NCBI GenBank assembly: GCA_027451645.1 | Contig: DAIDIX010000078.1 | Location: 1 to 7,819, forward strand | DNA length: 7,819 nt | DNA from: Candidatus Dormiibacterota bacterium | GTDB lineage: Bacteria; Chloroflexota; Dormibacteria; Aeolococcales; Aeolococcaceae | Reading direction: 5' to 3' | In this document: positions 1 through 5,779 of the stretch, one piece after another | Layout: every line of letters begins with the position of its first letter | Position numbering within the stretch: the stretch's first letter is position 1 | Translations under genes and position numbers: made by a program | The notes under the pieces: model-generated | Database searches by the model: none | Seen by the model: only the letters and a program-made list of their open reading frames with translations | What the model was told of the DNA's origin: nothing

Positions 1-407
1 GGGTTGAGGAAATTGTCCTCATTGGAATTGGGGCCTGTTCTGTTGCGTTCATGTCACTTGGCAACAGCACACTCCAGCTCTCAAGTGCACCGAACATGCG
101 AGGTCGCGTGATGTCTCTGTGGTCTGTCGCCTTCATGGGCTCCTCGCCAATAGGAGCACCTATCGTGGGAGCAGCAGGGAGTTTCCTTGGAGCACGTGCC
201 TCACTCGGCCTTGGAGGAGCTGCAGCACTTGCAGCAGCAGCATACGGCTGGTTCGCATTCAGGCGATTCCCCCCAGATGAGGATTCAGGAAAGCAGAAGC
301 GGGTTCCCCGCATCAATCCCGAGACAGAAGTCGAAGGTGCACTTGCAGGAGCAGTGCTCGAACCACTCGACCCTCCTGCTGATCCGTCAGCCCGCAGCGA
401 GCACTGA
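1..407 (+). CDS. MFS transporter, C-terminal part (5' end outside window)
   Basis: This is the last 134 codons of a major facilitator superfamily membrane transporter; the reading frame is open from base 3 and the gene starts before the window. The visible part starts in a hydrophobic helix (Ile/Val/Leu/Gly-rich). It continues through a segment with Asn-Met-Arg-Gly-Arg-Val-Met-Ser-Leu-Trp and then Gly-Ser-x-Pro-Ile-Gly-Ala-Pro, the pattern of the fifth cytoplasmic loop and helix 11 in EntS-like (MFS_3) exporters. A last Gly/Ala-rich helix follows, and then a hydrophilic, acidic and Pro-rich cytoplasmic tail of about 60 residues. The substrate cannot be read from this fragment. Its 3' end overlaps the end of the ferrochelatase gene on the other strand by 21 bp, so neither gene has a private terminator region. 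Membership of the MFS is fairly safe; the siderophore/drug exporter subgroup is inference. Confidence 0.82.
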   Translation, partial: VEEIVLIGIGACSVAFMSLGNSTLQLSSAPNMRGRVMSLWSVAFMGSSPIGAPIVGAAGSFLGARASLGLGGAAALAAAAYGWFAFRRFPPDEDSGKQKRVPRINPETEVEGALAGAVLEPLDPPADPSARSEH

Positions 408-1343
408 CGGCTCCTCTGCAAGGAGACGAAGGGCAATGCCACACAGTCCCCTGGTGAAATCGGGTGCATCATTGAGCAAGGGGATGCGCTCCATGACAAG
501 GCCGCAGGCACGAGCCCGTTCCTGTCCGAGCACATCGATATCGTAGAGTACCTCGAGATGATCAGTGACGAACTGCACAGGTACAACAAGGACATTGTCA
601 CCATGTGCTCCGCACTCACAGATCTCTTCATAAAGATCCGGACCAAGCCACGGTACTGATGCGCCCTTTGGAACACTCTGAAATGCAAGAACCCACTGGG
701 TCTCCGAAAGTCCAACCCTTTCTGCTATACCGTCTGCAGTCGCAGCAAGCTCATCCATGTACTTCTGAAGGCCTGGAAGATGTCTTGGAAGACTGTGTGC
801 TGTGCAAATCATCCGGACAGGCTTTCCACGGGACCGCATCCGCTCAACACCTGGACGTGTGCGCTCTGCAAGCGCATCGAGATACCAGTCTTCCGCATAC
901 CACGCAGGAGCAATCACAGCACCCGGACCACTGCTCGAGTTCTCATATGCTGCGATGCGACTGCTGTACTGGTCCCTGTCAGGCGAGTCCTGAGGAGCAA
1001 ATGGAATTGCGATGATGGAATCCGATCCGAGTGCATGCGCCTGTTCGAGAGCTGATTCGATCGAGGGACTGCCGTGACGCATTCCGAGGAGAACATGGAA
1101 TTGCACATCCGGCCGTGCAGCCTGCAGTGCTGTTTCGAGCGCTTTCGCCTGACGCTCCATGATCGTGAGCAGTGGAGATCCTCCAATGGTCCGATACCGC
1201 ATTTCAAGATCCGCAATCATTGATGGGGCAGGTTCCCGATGAAGCACCTCCTCAAGGAATTCCGGAATTGCCTCCGCTGACGATGCTGTTCCGAACGACA
1301 TGAGGATCACAGTGCAGCTGGACAGGGGCGTCTTCCGTGTCAT
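387..1343 (-). CDS. hemH: Ferrochelatase, coproporphyrin type (HemH/CpfC)
   Basis: This enzyme inserts Fe(II) into a porphyrin; in Gram-positive-type bacteria the substrate is coproporphyrin III, giving coproheme in the cytoplasm. The 318-residue length fits the family. Visible motifs are LMSFGTA (14-20), IGGSPL (53-58), GMRHGSPSIESAL (87-99), TAHSLP (181-186), PWLGPDL (231-237) and VTDHLEVLYDID (259-270). The catalytic pair falls at His183 and Glu264, the same numbers as in Bacillus subtilis HemH. The N-terminal motif has Phe17 where the B. subtilis enzyme has its iron-ligating Tyr13; actinobacterial enzymes also have Phe there. The C-terminal cysteine cluster that holds a [2Fe-2S] centre in mycobacterial HemH is absent. 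I chose the ATG at 1343, which forms an ATGA overlap with the upstream radical SAM stop; an ATG 24 bases upstream would lengthen the protein by 8 residues. There is no strong Shine-Dalgarno sequence, consistent with translational coupling. It is the last gene of the operon. Confidence 0.95.
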   Translation of the reverse strand: MTRKTPLSSCTVILMSFGTASSAEAIPEFLEEVLHREPAPSMIADLEMRYRTIGGSPLLTIMERQAKALETALQAARPDVQFHVLLGMRHGSPSIESALEQAHALGSDSIIAIPFAPQDSPDRDQYSSRIAAYENSSSGPGAVIAPAWYAEDWYLDALAERTRPGVERMRSRGKPVRMICTAHSLPRHLPGLQKYMDELAATADGIAERVGLSETQWVLAFQSVPKGASVPWLGPDLYEEICECGAHGDNVLVVPVQFVTDHLEVLYDIDVLGQERARACGLVMERIPLLNDAPDFTRGLCGIALRLLAEEPSVLAAG

Positions 1344-2473
1344 GCAGTCACCAGGGTATTGATGCACGCTGGATCGGAACCCAGTGGATCCCCACTATGC
1401 GCGTATGCCCGGGCCCGTGACCCTCCGCACAACTTCCTCCATGCGCATGCGCCGCACGGACCATGAAGCTCTCCCTCACGGAGTGCTGAGAGAAGCGGAT
1501 GGTGCTGGTACACATCCAAAAGGGAAGTGCTACGGACATTGCCAAGGGGTACAGGGAGAAATCCCGATGGGTGGATGTCTCCATCATGGCCTACGAAGAT
1601 GACTCCCCTGCCATCACCAGTTGCCAGCGTTGCTGAGCGATGGCATTGTTCAGGAGTTCCCAGTCGTGCCTCAAGCGTGCCCATAAGCTCATGGAAGAGT
1701 GCACCGCCATCACGTTCAAGCTGTTCAGGATTCGCATCATACGTTTCCCGCACACGGCGGAAGAACGGTGCCTCAACAGTCCGAATTGTGAGCCCGTACG
1801 CATCAAGTGCGACAAGGAAGCGGCAGACATCCTCGGACTCCTCGGGAGTGATCTCATCCTCACCGATGCCACGGCCCGTGCCAACGAGAAAGAAGACCTC
1901 CCATATGCCTATGCCCTGGGCTATGAGAGTGCTGGCAATCTCGGCAAGCTCATGGACATTCCGTGCCATCACTGCAGTATTGACCTGTAGCCGATAGCCG
2001 ACATTGGAAAGCAGTGCCAGTGCATCCACTGTCGAACGCAGATGCCCAGGGATGCCACGAATGCCGTCATGTGTCGCATCCCGTGCTCCATCGCAGCTGA
2101 TCGAGGCACTCCGCACGCCAGCCTGGTACAGTTCCCTGAGTACAGGCTCCCTGAGACGGGGAGTCACTGAGGGAGCAATGCCCATCCGCAGTCCGAGATT
2201 CTGTGCATGATGGACAAGGTCAAGCAGGTCTTCCCTTGCAAGACAGTCACCACCCGTGAAGATGACAATCGGGGATGCATCCTTCCAGCTGGCAAGGGAA
2301 TCAAGCAATGCCATCCCTTCCTCCGTCGTCAATTCACCTGGAGCAGGACCATACTGTGCAGATGCCCTGCAGTGGAGACACTGCAGCTGGCAGGCCTTTG
2401 TTGTTTCCCAGAAGACAAGATGCGGTGCCTTGGCATAGCGTGTCAGTGCACGGTCAAGCGTCGACTCTTTCAT
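1340..2473 (-). CDS. Radical SAM/SPASM protein in heme operon (TIGR04053-like, AhbD-like candidate)
   Basis: This 377-residue protein binds a radical [4Fe-4S] cluster through Cys28-x3-Cys32-x2-Cys35, followed by a SAM-binding FTGGD motif (72-76) and a TIM-barrel-like core up to about residue 240. The C-terminal part is SPASM-like. It contains GHDGDIHPSGFLPVPLGNVR (295-314), then Cys340-x2-Cys343-x5-Cys349-Gly-Gly-Ser-Arg-Ala-Arg-Ala and Cys370 after Asp-Pro, enough for one auxiliary Fe-S cluster; Cys277 may be a further ligand. The layout matches the TIGR04053 (BA_1875) family as I remember it, which is related to the heme enzymes AhbD and NirJ. It is not HemN, which has CxxxCxxCxC. Its position between hemY and hemH, with 4-bp overlaps on both sides, suggests a job in heme synthesis, perhaps decarboxylation of coproheme in place of ChdC; this is inference. 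The start at 2473 has an AGGGAG ribosome binding site 7 bases upstream (2481-2486) and forms the ATGA overlap. A longer frame upstream lies inside hemY and is not used. Confidence 0.9.
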   Translation of the reverse strand: MKESTLDRALTRYAKAPHLVFWETTKACQLQCLHCRASAQYGPAPGELTTEEGMALLDSLASWKDASPIVIFTGGDCLAREDLLDLVHHAQNLGLRMGIAPSVTPRLREPVLRELYQAGVRSASISCDGARDATHDGIRGIPGHLRSTVDALALLSNVGYRLQVNTAVMARNVHELAEIASTLIAQGIGIWEVFFLVGTGRGIGEDEITPEESEDVCRFLVALDAYGLTIRTVEAPFFRRVRETYDANPEQLERDGGALFHELMGTLEARLGTPEQCHRSATLATGDGRGVIFVGHDGDIHPSGFLPVPLGNVRSTSLLDVYQHHPLLSALREGELHGPCGACAWRKLCGGSRARAYAHSGDPLGSDPACINTLVTA

Positions 2474-3867
2474 GCAAGCACTCCCTGTGCAGGCTGACTG
2501 CTGCTGACTTTCCTCAGAAGTCGGGCTGCTGCAGCTGCTCCCTGGTCGATGCACGATGCCACGCCAACTCCTCCAAATGCTGCTCCAATGCACTCAATTC
2601 CACGCTCACGAAGGTCCATGCATGGAGCAAGACGCTCGCGATGGCCTACTGCATATTGCGGAAGGGCCCCTGACCACCTGTGGACAATGCCCTCCTGCAG
2701 GGGAGCATGCACGCGAAGGAGGCGTTCCACATCACGATGCACACGTTCCAGCAGCTCCTGCTCCGACAGTGCATCTGGCCTGTCATCATCGATCCTCCCA
2801 AGAGAGCACCGCACATAGACAGTGTTTCTGCTGCGGTGGTGGGTCCACCGTTCCGAGAGACAGGTGAGTGCAGTAAGAAGTTCCCCCTCTCCCCGGGGTA
2901 TGACAAAGCCTGGAACGTCGTGCATCACCCACTCGTCTGAAGCTAGTGCGAGCGTTACTGTAGTTACTGATGCGTACGGAATGGCATGAAGTGCTGCAGC
3001 ACTTTGAGGATCCACCTTTCCAAGGAGTGCTGCTGACACATAGCTCGGCACAGCGAGAACAACATGCTCTCCATGCCACTCATGACTGCCGCTTCGCACG
3101 ACGTAGCCGCGGGCAGATGGTTCAAGCTTGTCAACTGGTGCACTGCACTGCACTGCAATCCTGCTTCTGAGTGCATCCTGCAGCGTTGTCACGAGCGTGG
3201 ATAGTCCATCAGGAGCAAACGTTGCGAGTCCATTCATCTTTCCTGCAGTGTGCTGGAGTGTTGACAGAAACGGCTTCCCATCGCAGTAGAGAGCAAACAG
3301 GTGGGGTGCAGTTGCCTCAAGCGACATTGAGCGTGTATCCCCAGCGTATATGCCACCAATCAGGGGATCGACAACTGACTCTGCCACTTCAGTGCCCAGA
3401 CGTTCCTCAACAGCATGAAATACGCTTGTGTCCTCAGCAGCATGCAGGTGGAGATGCTTCTCCTCATGCGATGCCCGAAGTGCTCCCCGTGCTGACAGGA
3501 GACCTGCCTTTCGTGCAGCAGCAAGATCTGTCGGAATCCCGCCAACGATGCCGCAGGGAAGGGGACGCACCTCTCCGTGGTGGAGAATGCCAGTAGCTGT
3601 GTTCACTGGCCGTACTGCAGGATCTGCAATGCCAAGCTCTTCCAGCATGCCCGACACGGCTGGGCTCTGAATCCAGAGAGCATCAGGACCGACATCGATC
3701 ACATGGCCATCAGCGAATCGTGCCTGCTGCATCTTGCCTCCAACACGCTCCTCCGCTTCAAGAAGCGCAATGCGGAGATCCGGAGCATCATGCAGCAGCC
3801 AGTACGCTGCACTGAGACCAGCTATGCCTCCACCAACAATGACAACATCCACTTCATGCTTCGCCAT
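2470..3867 (-). CDS. hemY: FAD-dependent coproporphyrinogen III / protoporphyrinogen oxidase (HemY/CgoX)
   Basis: This oxygen-dependent flavoenzyme removes six electrons from a porphyrinogen; in the coproporphyrin-dependent pathway it makes coproporphyrin III for the ferrochelatase. The 465-residue length is typical. An N-terminal FAD-binding Rossmann motif is clear: VVIVGGGIAGLSAAYWLL from residue 8 (Gly12-x-Gly14-x2-Gly17), the ribose-binding Glu37, then ERVGGKMQ (40-47). The C-terminal FAD motif is GAAFGGVGVASCIDQG (428-443), followed by an Ala-rich helix, as in HemY proteins. No transmembrane helix stands out. The start at 3867 is favoured by a strong GAGGAGG ribosome binding site; an ATG 24 bases further upstream (3891) would overlap that site. 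It is the first gene of the heme operon, and its TGA overlaps the ATG of the radical SAM gene. The choice between coproporphyrinogen and protoporphyrinogen as substrate is inferred from the HemH type and the general Gram-positive context. Confidence 0.92.
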   Translation of the reverse strand: MAKHEVDVVIVGGGIAGLSAAYWLLHDAPDLRIALLEAEERVGGKMQQARFADGHVIDVGPDALWIQSPAVSGMLEELGIADPAVRPVNTATGILHHGEVRPLPCGIVGGIPTDLAAARKAGLLSARGALRASHEEKHLHLHAAEDTSVFHAVEERLGTEVAESVVDPLIGGIYAGDTRSMSLEATAPHLFALYCDGKPFLSTLQHTAGKMNGLATFAPDGLSTLVTTLQDALRSRIAVQCSAPVDKLEPSARGYVVRSGSHEWHGEHVVLAVPSYVSAALLGKVDPQSAAALHAIPYASVTTVTLALASDEWVMHDVPGFVIPRGEGELLTALTCLSERWTHHRSRNTVYVRCSLGRIDDDRPDALSEQELLERVHRDVERLLRVHAPLQEGIVHRWSGALPQYAVGHRERLAPCMDLRERGIECIGAAFGGVGVASCIDQGAAAAARLLRKVSSSQPAQGVLA

Positions 3868-3871
3868 CGTG

Positions 3872-3879
3872 CCCTCCTC
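3872..3879 (-). promoter_or_regulatory. Ribosome binding site of hemY
   Basis: On the minus strand GAGGAGGG lies 4 bases before the ATG at 3867. It is the strongest Shine-Dalgarno sequence in the operon and decides between this ATG and the in-frame ATG at 3891, which has no comparable site. It is probably the main ribosome entry point for all three coupled heme genes. Confidence 0.75.
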
Positions 3880-3922
3880 GTGACCCGTCATGCTGCATCC
3901 ACATACTGTAGTGTACCTGTAT

Positions 3923-3952
3923 ACCTTATCTCTTGTGCTAATCGTTCTTCAA
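3923..3952 (-). promoter_or_regulatory. Candidate promoter of the heme operon
   Basis: On the minus strand TTGAAG (3952-3947) and TAAGGT (3928-3923) are 18 bases apart, a fair match to a primary-sigma promoter with the loose TAnnnT -10 common in actinobacteria. The surrounding 50 bases are more AT-rich than the rest of the window. Transcription would begin near 3915, giving a leader of about 45-50 bases before hemY. TATACA at 3923-3918 is another possible -10, without a good -35. No clear iron-regulator (DtxR/IdeR) box is visible. Confidence 0.38.
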
Positions 3953-4000
3953 ATGCATACGGACGGGTGCGCATCAACTCTTCCCGTAGCAAAGCAACAG

Positions 4001-4010
4001 GGAGCGCTCC
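4001..4010. repeat. 10-bp perfect palindrome in the hemY/GH63 spacer
   Basis: GGAGCGCTCC is a perfect palindrome about 50 bp upstream of the candidate -35 of the heme operon. It lies in the 204-bp spacer (3868-4071), which otherwise holds the hemY ribosome binding site, the candidate promoter and a weak CCCG/CGGG repeat at 4049-4065. It could be a regulator site or chance; no T-run follows it on either strand, so it does not look like an intrinsic terminator. Confidence 0.3.
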
Positions 4011-4071
4011 GCGCAAAGAAGCACACGTCTCCCCTTCTCCACTCACCACCCGGGAAACCTTCGGGAAAGGC

Positions 4072-5493
4072 TCAAGTGAGCCCGTGCGCATCTGCCATGC
4101 CGGACGCACGATGCACAAGTCTTCCGTTCCCAAGCCAGAGCAGTGCAGCTGCAGCAGTCCATGACTGTGAGATGCTTCCCAGTGGATCTCCGGTGAAGGG
4201 ATGGTAGTATTCAGCAAATGTTCCGTCACGCAGCTGGTCAAGACCATGCTCGCGCAGGTGGGATTCTCCTGCGATATCGCCAGCTCTCCCGAGTGACCAG
4301 CTGAAGAGCCAGTTCATGATGGGCCAGACTGGCCCCCTCCAGTACCGCGTCTCCTCGAATGCTGCTGAACCCGGTGCAGTGCTTGGTGGGAGTGGAAACG
4401 CAAGCTGCCCAGCCCCGCACCACCCGTCACTGAAGAAGATTTCCCGCGAAGCCTCAAAAGCAGGGTCATCTGCACCAAGGCAAAGGAGAGGTGCAAATGC
4501 GGCAATGGTGTTGTGAGGAAGAAGCCCGCCTGTCCTGAGATCCACATCATGGGCACATCCGGTTTTGGGGTCGATATGCGCCCGCACTCCTTCACGTGCA
4601 CGCTCTGCCATCTCCAGGAGTTCTGTACCGAGTGCGTTCTGTCCGAGCTCATCCGCACACGTCGCAGCAACTTCCGAGGCAGCAGCGAAAAGTGCAGTCG
4701 AGAAGACGTCTCCCACCTGAAAACTCCCCACTTCCCTCCAGGAAGATGGTTCATATCCTGCGCGCTTCCCCTCTTCGAGGAGCCAGAGATACCGGTCGTA
4801 CTCCATTGTGCCGGGCCGCTCCCTCACACTCCCTACATGACGGGTATCCAGCCTGTCATATGGCGGCAGATCCGCACCCGGCACGACATGCTCGTATGGG
4901 ATATCCCATCGTGGGGAGTTGTCCATTCCACTCTCCCATCCATGAAACAGGACAAGTAGACCTGTTTCGGGATCCAGCCTCTCCCTGAGGAGGTAACGAT
5001 GCCACGCCACAACCTGTGCAAGGACAGCAGAATGCCAGCGAGAGCAGTTCTCCCCAGCGGATCTGCTGTCTGCAGCCATGATTGCTGCAAGGGCAAGGGC
5101 ATGAACGGGAGGCTGCATGATGCCACTCGTTTCCACAGTCGATGGCGGATGTGGGGATACTGCTTTGCACTCCCACCGTTCAGGGCCAGGGAAATACCCA
5201 GTCGCAGAAGGATCAAATACGATGTGCGGGATCATCCCGTTCGACCATTGGCCAGAAAGGAGGGATGCAAGTTCCTCTTTGGCACGGCGGGAGTCAAGCA
5301 CAGCAAGTCCACACGCGATGAAGGCTGCATCCCAGCTCCACTGGTGGGGATACAGCTTCGGGGAAGCCTTCGTTCCGTGGGGAGTCCGATTCGCATCGAG
5401 CACGCCAACTGCTCCTCTGAACAGCTCATCATCGCTTAGCGTGTCCACAGTCCTCTCCAACAGTTTCCCATGTGCCCTCACCAGAATATGCAC
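4072..5493 (-). CDS. GH63 glycoside hydrolase, glucosylglycerate/mannosylglycerate hydrolase type
   Basis: This is a 473-residue (alpha/alpha)6-barrel glycoside hydrolase of the GH63 MGH-like group, which cleaves glucosyl- or mannosylglycerate, compatible solutes, into sugar and glycerate. Visible motifs are YPHQWSWD (48-55), GYFPGPERW (99-107), MQPP (126-129), GMDNSPRWD (189-197) with the likely general acid Asp191, YWRGPVWP (384-391), and FAEYYHP (426-432) with the likely general base Glu428. As I recall the Mycobacterium hassiacum enzyme, its Asp182/Glu419 pair has the same spacing of 237 residues, and Asp43, Tyr88, Gln115, Tyr375 and Trp376 have counterparts here. There is no signal peptide, so it acts in the cytoplasm. 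I chose the GTG at 5493 because GGAG lies 7 bases upstream; a TTG at 5538 would add 15 residues but starts 8 bases after the tRNA end. A trehalase or glucosidase activity within GH63 is less likely. No synthesis gene for the substrate is nearby. Confidence 0.82.
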   Translation of the reverse strand: MHILVRAHGKLLERTVDTLSDDELFRGAVGVLDANRTPHGTKASPKLYPHQWSWDAAFIACGLAVLDSRRAKEELASLLSGQWSNGMIPHIVFDPSATGYFPGPERWECKAVSPHPPSTVETSGIMQPPVHALALAAIMAADSRSAGENCSRWHSAVLAQVVAWHRYLLRERLDPETGLLVLFHGWESGMDNSPRWDIPYEHVVPGADLPPYDRLDTRHVGSVRERPGTMEYDRYLWLLEEGKRAGYEPSSWREVGSFQVGDVFSTALFAAASEVAATCADELGQNALGTELLEMAERAREGVRAHIDPKTGCAHDVDLRTGGLLPHNTIAAFAPLLCLGADDPAFEASREIFFSDGWCGAGQLAFPLPPSTAPGSAAFEETRYWRGPVWPIMNWLFSWSLGRAGDIAGESHLREHGLDQLRDGTFAEYYHPFTGDPLGSISQSWTAAAALLWLGNGRLVHRASGMADAHGLT

Positions 5494-5526
5494 TGGGGAA
5501 CTCCGCGCTAAGGCTTTCGTTCCCCA
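5494..5526. repeat. 8-bp perfect inverted repeat over the GH63 ribosome binding site
   Basis: TGGGGAAC at 5494-5501 and GTTCCCCA at 5519-5526 are perfect inverted copies separated by 17 bases. In the minus-strand transcript the second arm begins with the last G of the Shine-Dalgarno GGAG (5504-5501) and ends directly before the GTG start of the GH63 gene. A hairpin would cover the ribosome entry site; as DNA, the 33-bp dyad could be an operator. It has no T-run, so it is not an intrinsic terminator. Confidence 0.6.
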
Positions 5527-5546
5527 ACCTGCTCTCAACTGGCACC

Positions 5547-5623
5547 TGGTACCGCCAGCAGGATTCGAACCCGCGACCCCCTGGTTCGAAGCCAGGTGCT
5601 CTATCCAGCTGAGCTATGGCGGC
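5547..5623 (-). tRNA. tRNA-Arg, anticodon UCG
   Basis: A complete cloverleaf reads on the minus strand. The 7-bp acceptor stem GCCGCCA/TGGCGGT has a G1-U72 wobble. The D arm is GCTC/GAGC with a GG-containing 9-base loop. The anticodon stem CCTGG/CCAGG carries the loop CTTCGAA, giving anticodon TCG (5589-5587), which reads CGA. There is a 5-base variable loop and a T arm with TTCGAAT. The body is 74 bases, discriminator A, followed by an encoded CCA (5549-5547). A20 in the D loop and C35 in the anticodon are arginine identity bases. The GH63 gene begins 53 bases downstream in the same direction, with no obvious terminator between them, so read-through is possible. Confidence 0.96.
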
Positions 5624-5636
5624 ATTTTGCCATCTC

Positions 5637-5642
5637 ATCATA
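5637..5642 (-). promoter_or_regulatory. Candidate -10 box for tRNA-Arg
   Basis: TATGAT on the minus strand lies 13 bases before the first base of the tRNA, the right distance for a short 5' leader removed by RNase P. A convincing -35 at 17-18 bases is not seen, so the call is weak. Confidence 0.35.
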
Positions 5643-5699
5643 CGCAAATGGTACAAAGCATCCAGAGACCAGGACCCTGGCCCTCCTGTCAGCTCACGA

Positions 5700-5705
5700 T
5701 ATACT
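5700..5705 (+). promoter_or_regulatory. Candidate -10 box for the VOC/DUF1801 gene pair
   Basis: TATACT on the plus strand would place a transcript start near 5712 and give a leader of about 68 bases before the ATG at 5780. The -35 region (CTGGCC at 5677-5682) is poor. The 156-bp divergent spacer 5624-5779 must hold promoters for both directions. Confidence 0.3.
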
Positions 5706-5779
5706 GATTGGCATTGCGTTCCAGCAGCCATCGTGCAGCTGGCAATCCAGTCCTGCACCAGCCCAACAAGGAGAATCCC

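Noticed and set aside
1340..2473. The radical SAM protein as HemN (oxygen-independent coproporphyrinogen dehydrogenase)
   Set aside because: HemN has a CxxxCxxCxC motif and a HemN_C domain; here the third cysteine is followed by Arg-Ala and the C-terminus is SPASM-like.
3888..3974. 28-codon small frame (MRTRPYAFEERL...) on the minus strand, ending 20 bases before hemY, as a possible leader peptide
   Set aside because: It contains many codons rare in neighbouring genes (TTA, CTA, ATA, AGG), has a poor ribosome binding site, and would start upstream of the likely promoter.
4049..4065. CCCG/CGGG inverted repeat just after the GH63 stop as an intrinsic terminator
   Set aside because: The stem is only 4 bp, with a 9-base loop, and is not followed by a T-run.
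5547..5623. tRNA gene as the attachment site of an integrated element
   Set aside because: No second copy of the tRNA 3' end, no integrase and no phage-type genes occur in the window; flanking genes look like normal housekeeping genes.
5117..5707. Plus-strand open frame containing a PAGFEPATPWFEARC-like peptide
   Set aside because: It is the translation of the tRNA complement plus antisense of the GH63 gene, a known annotation artefact.
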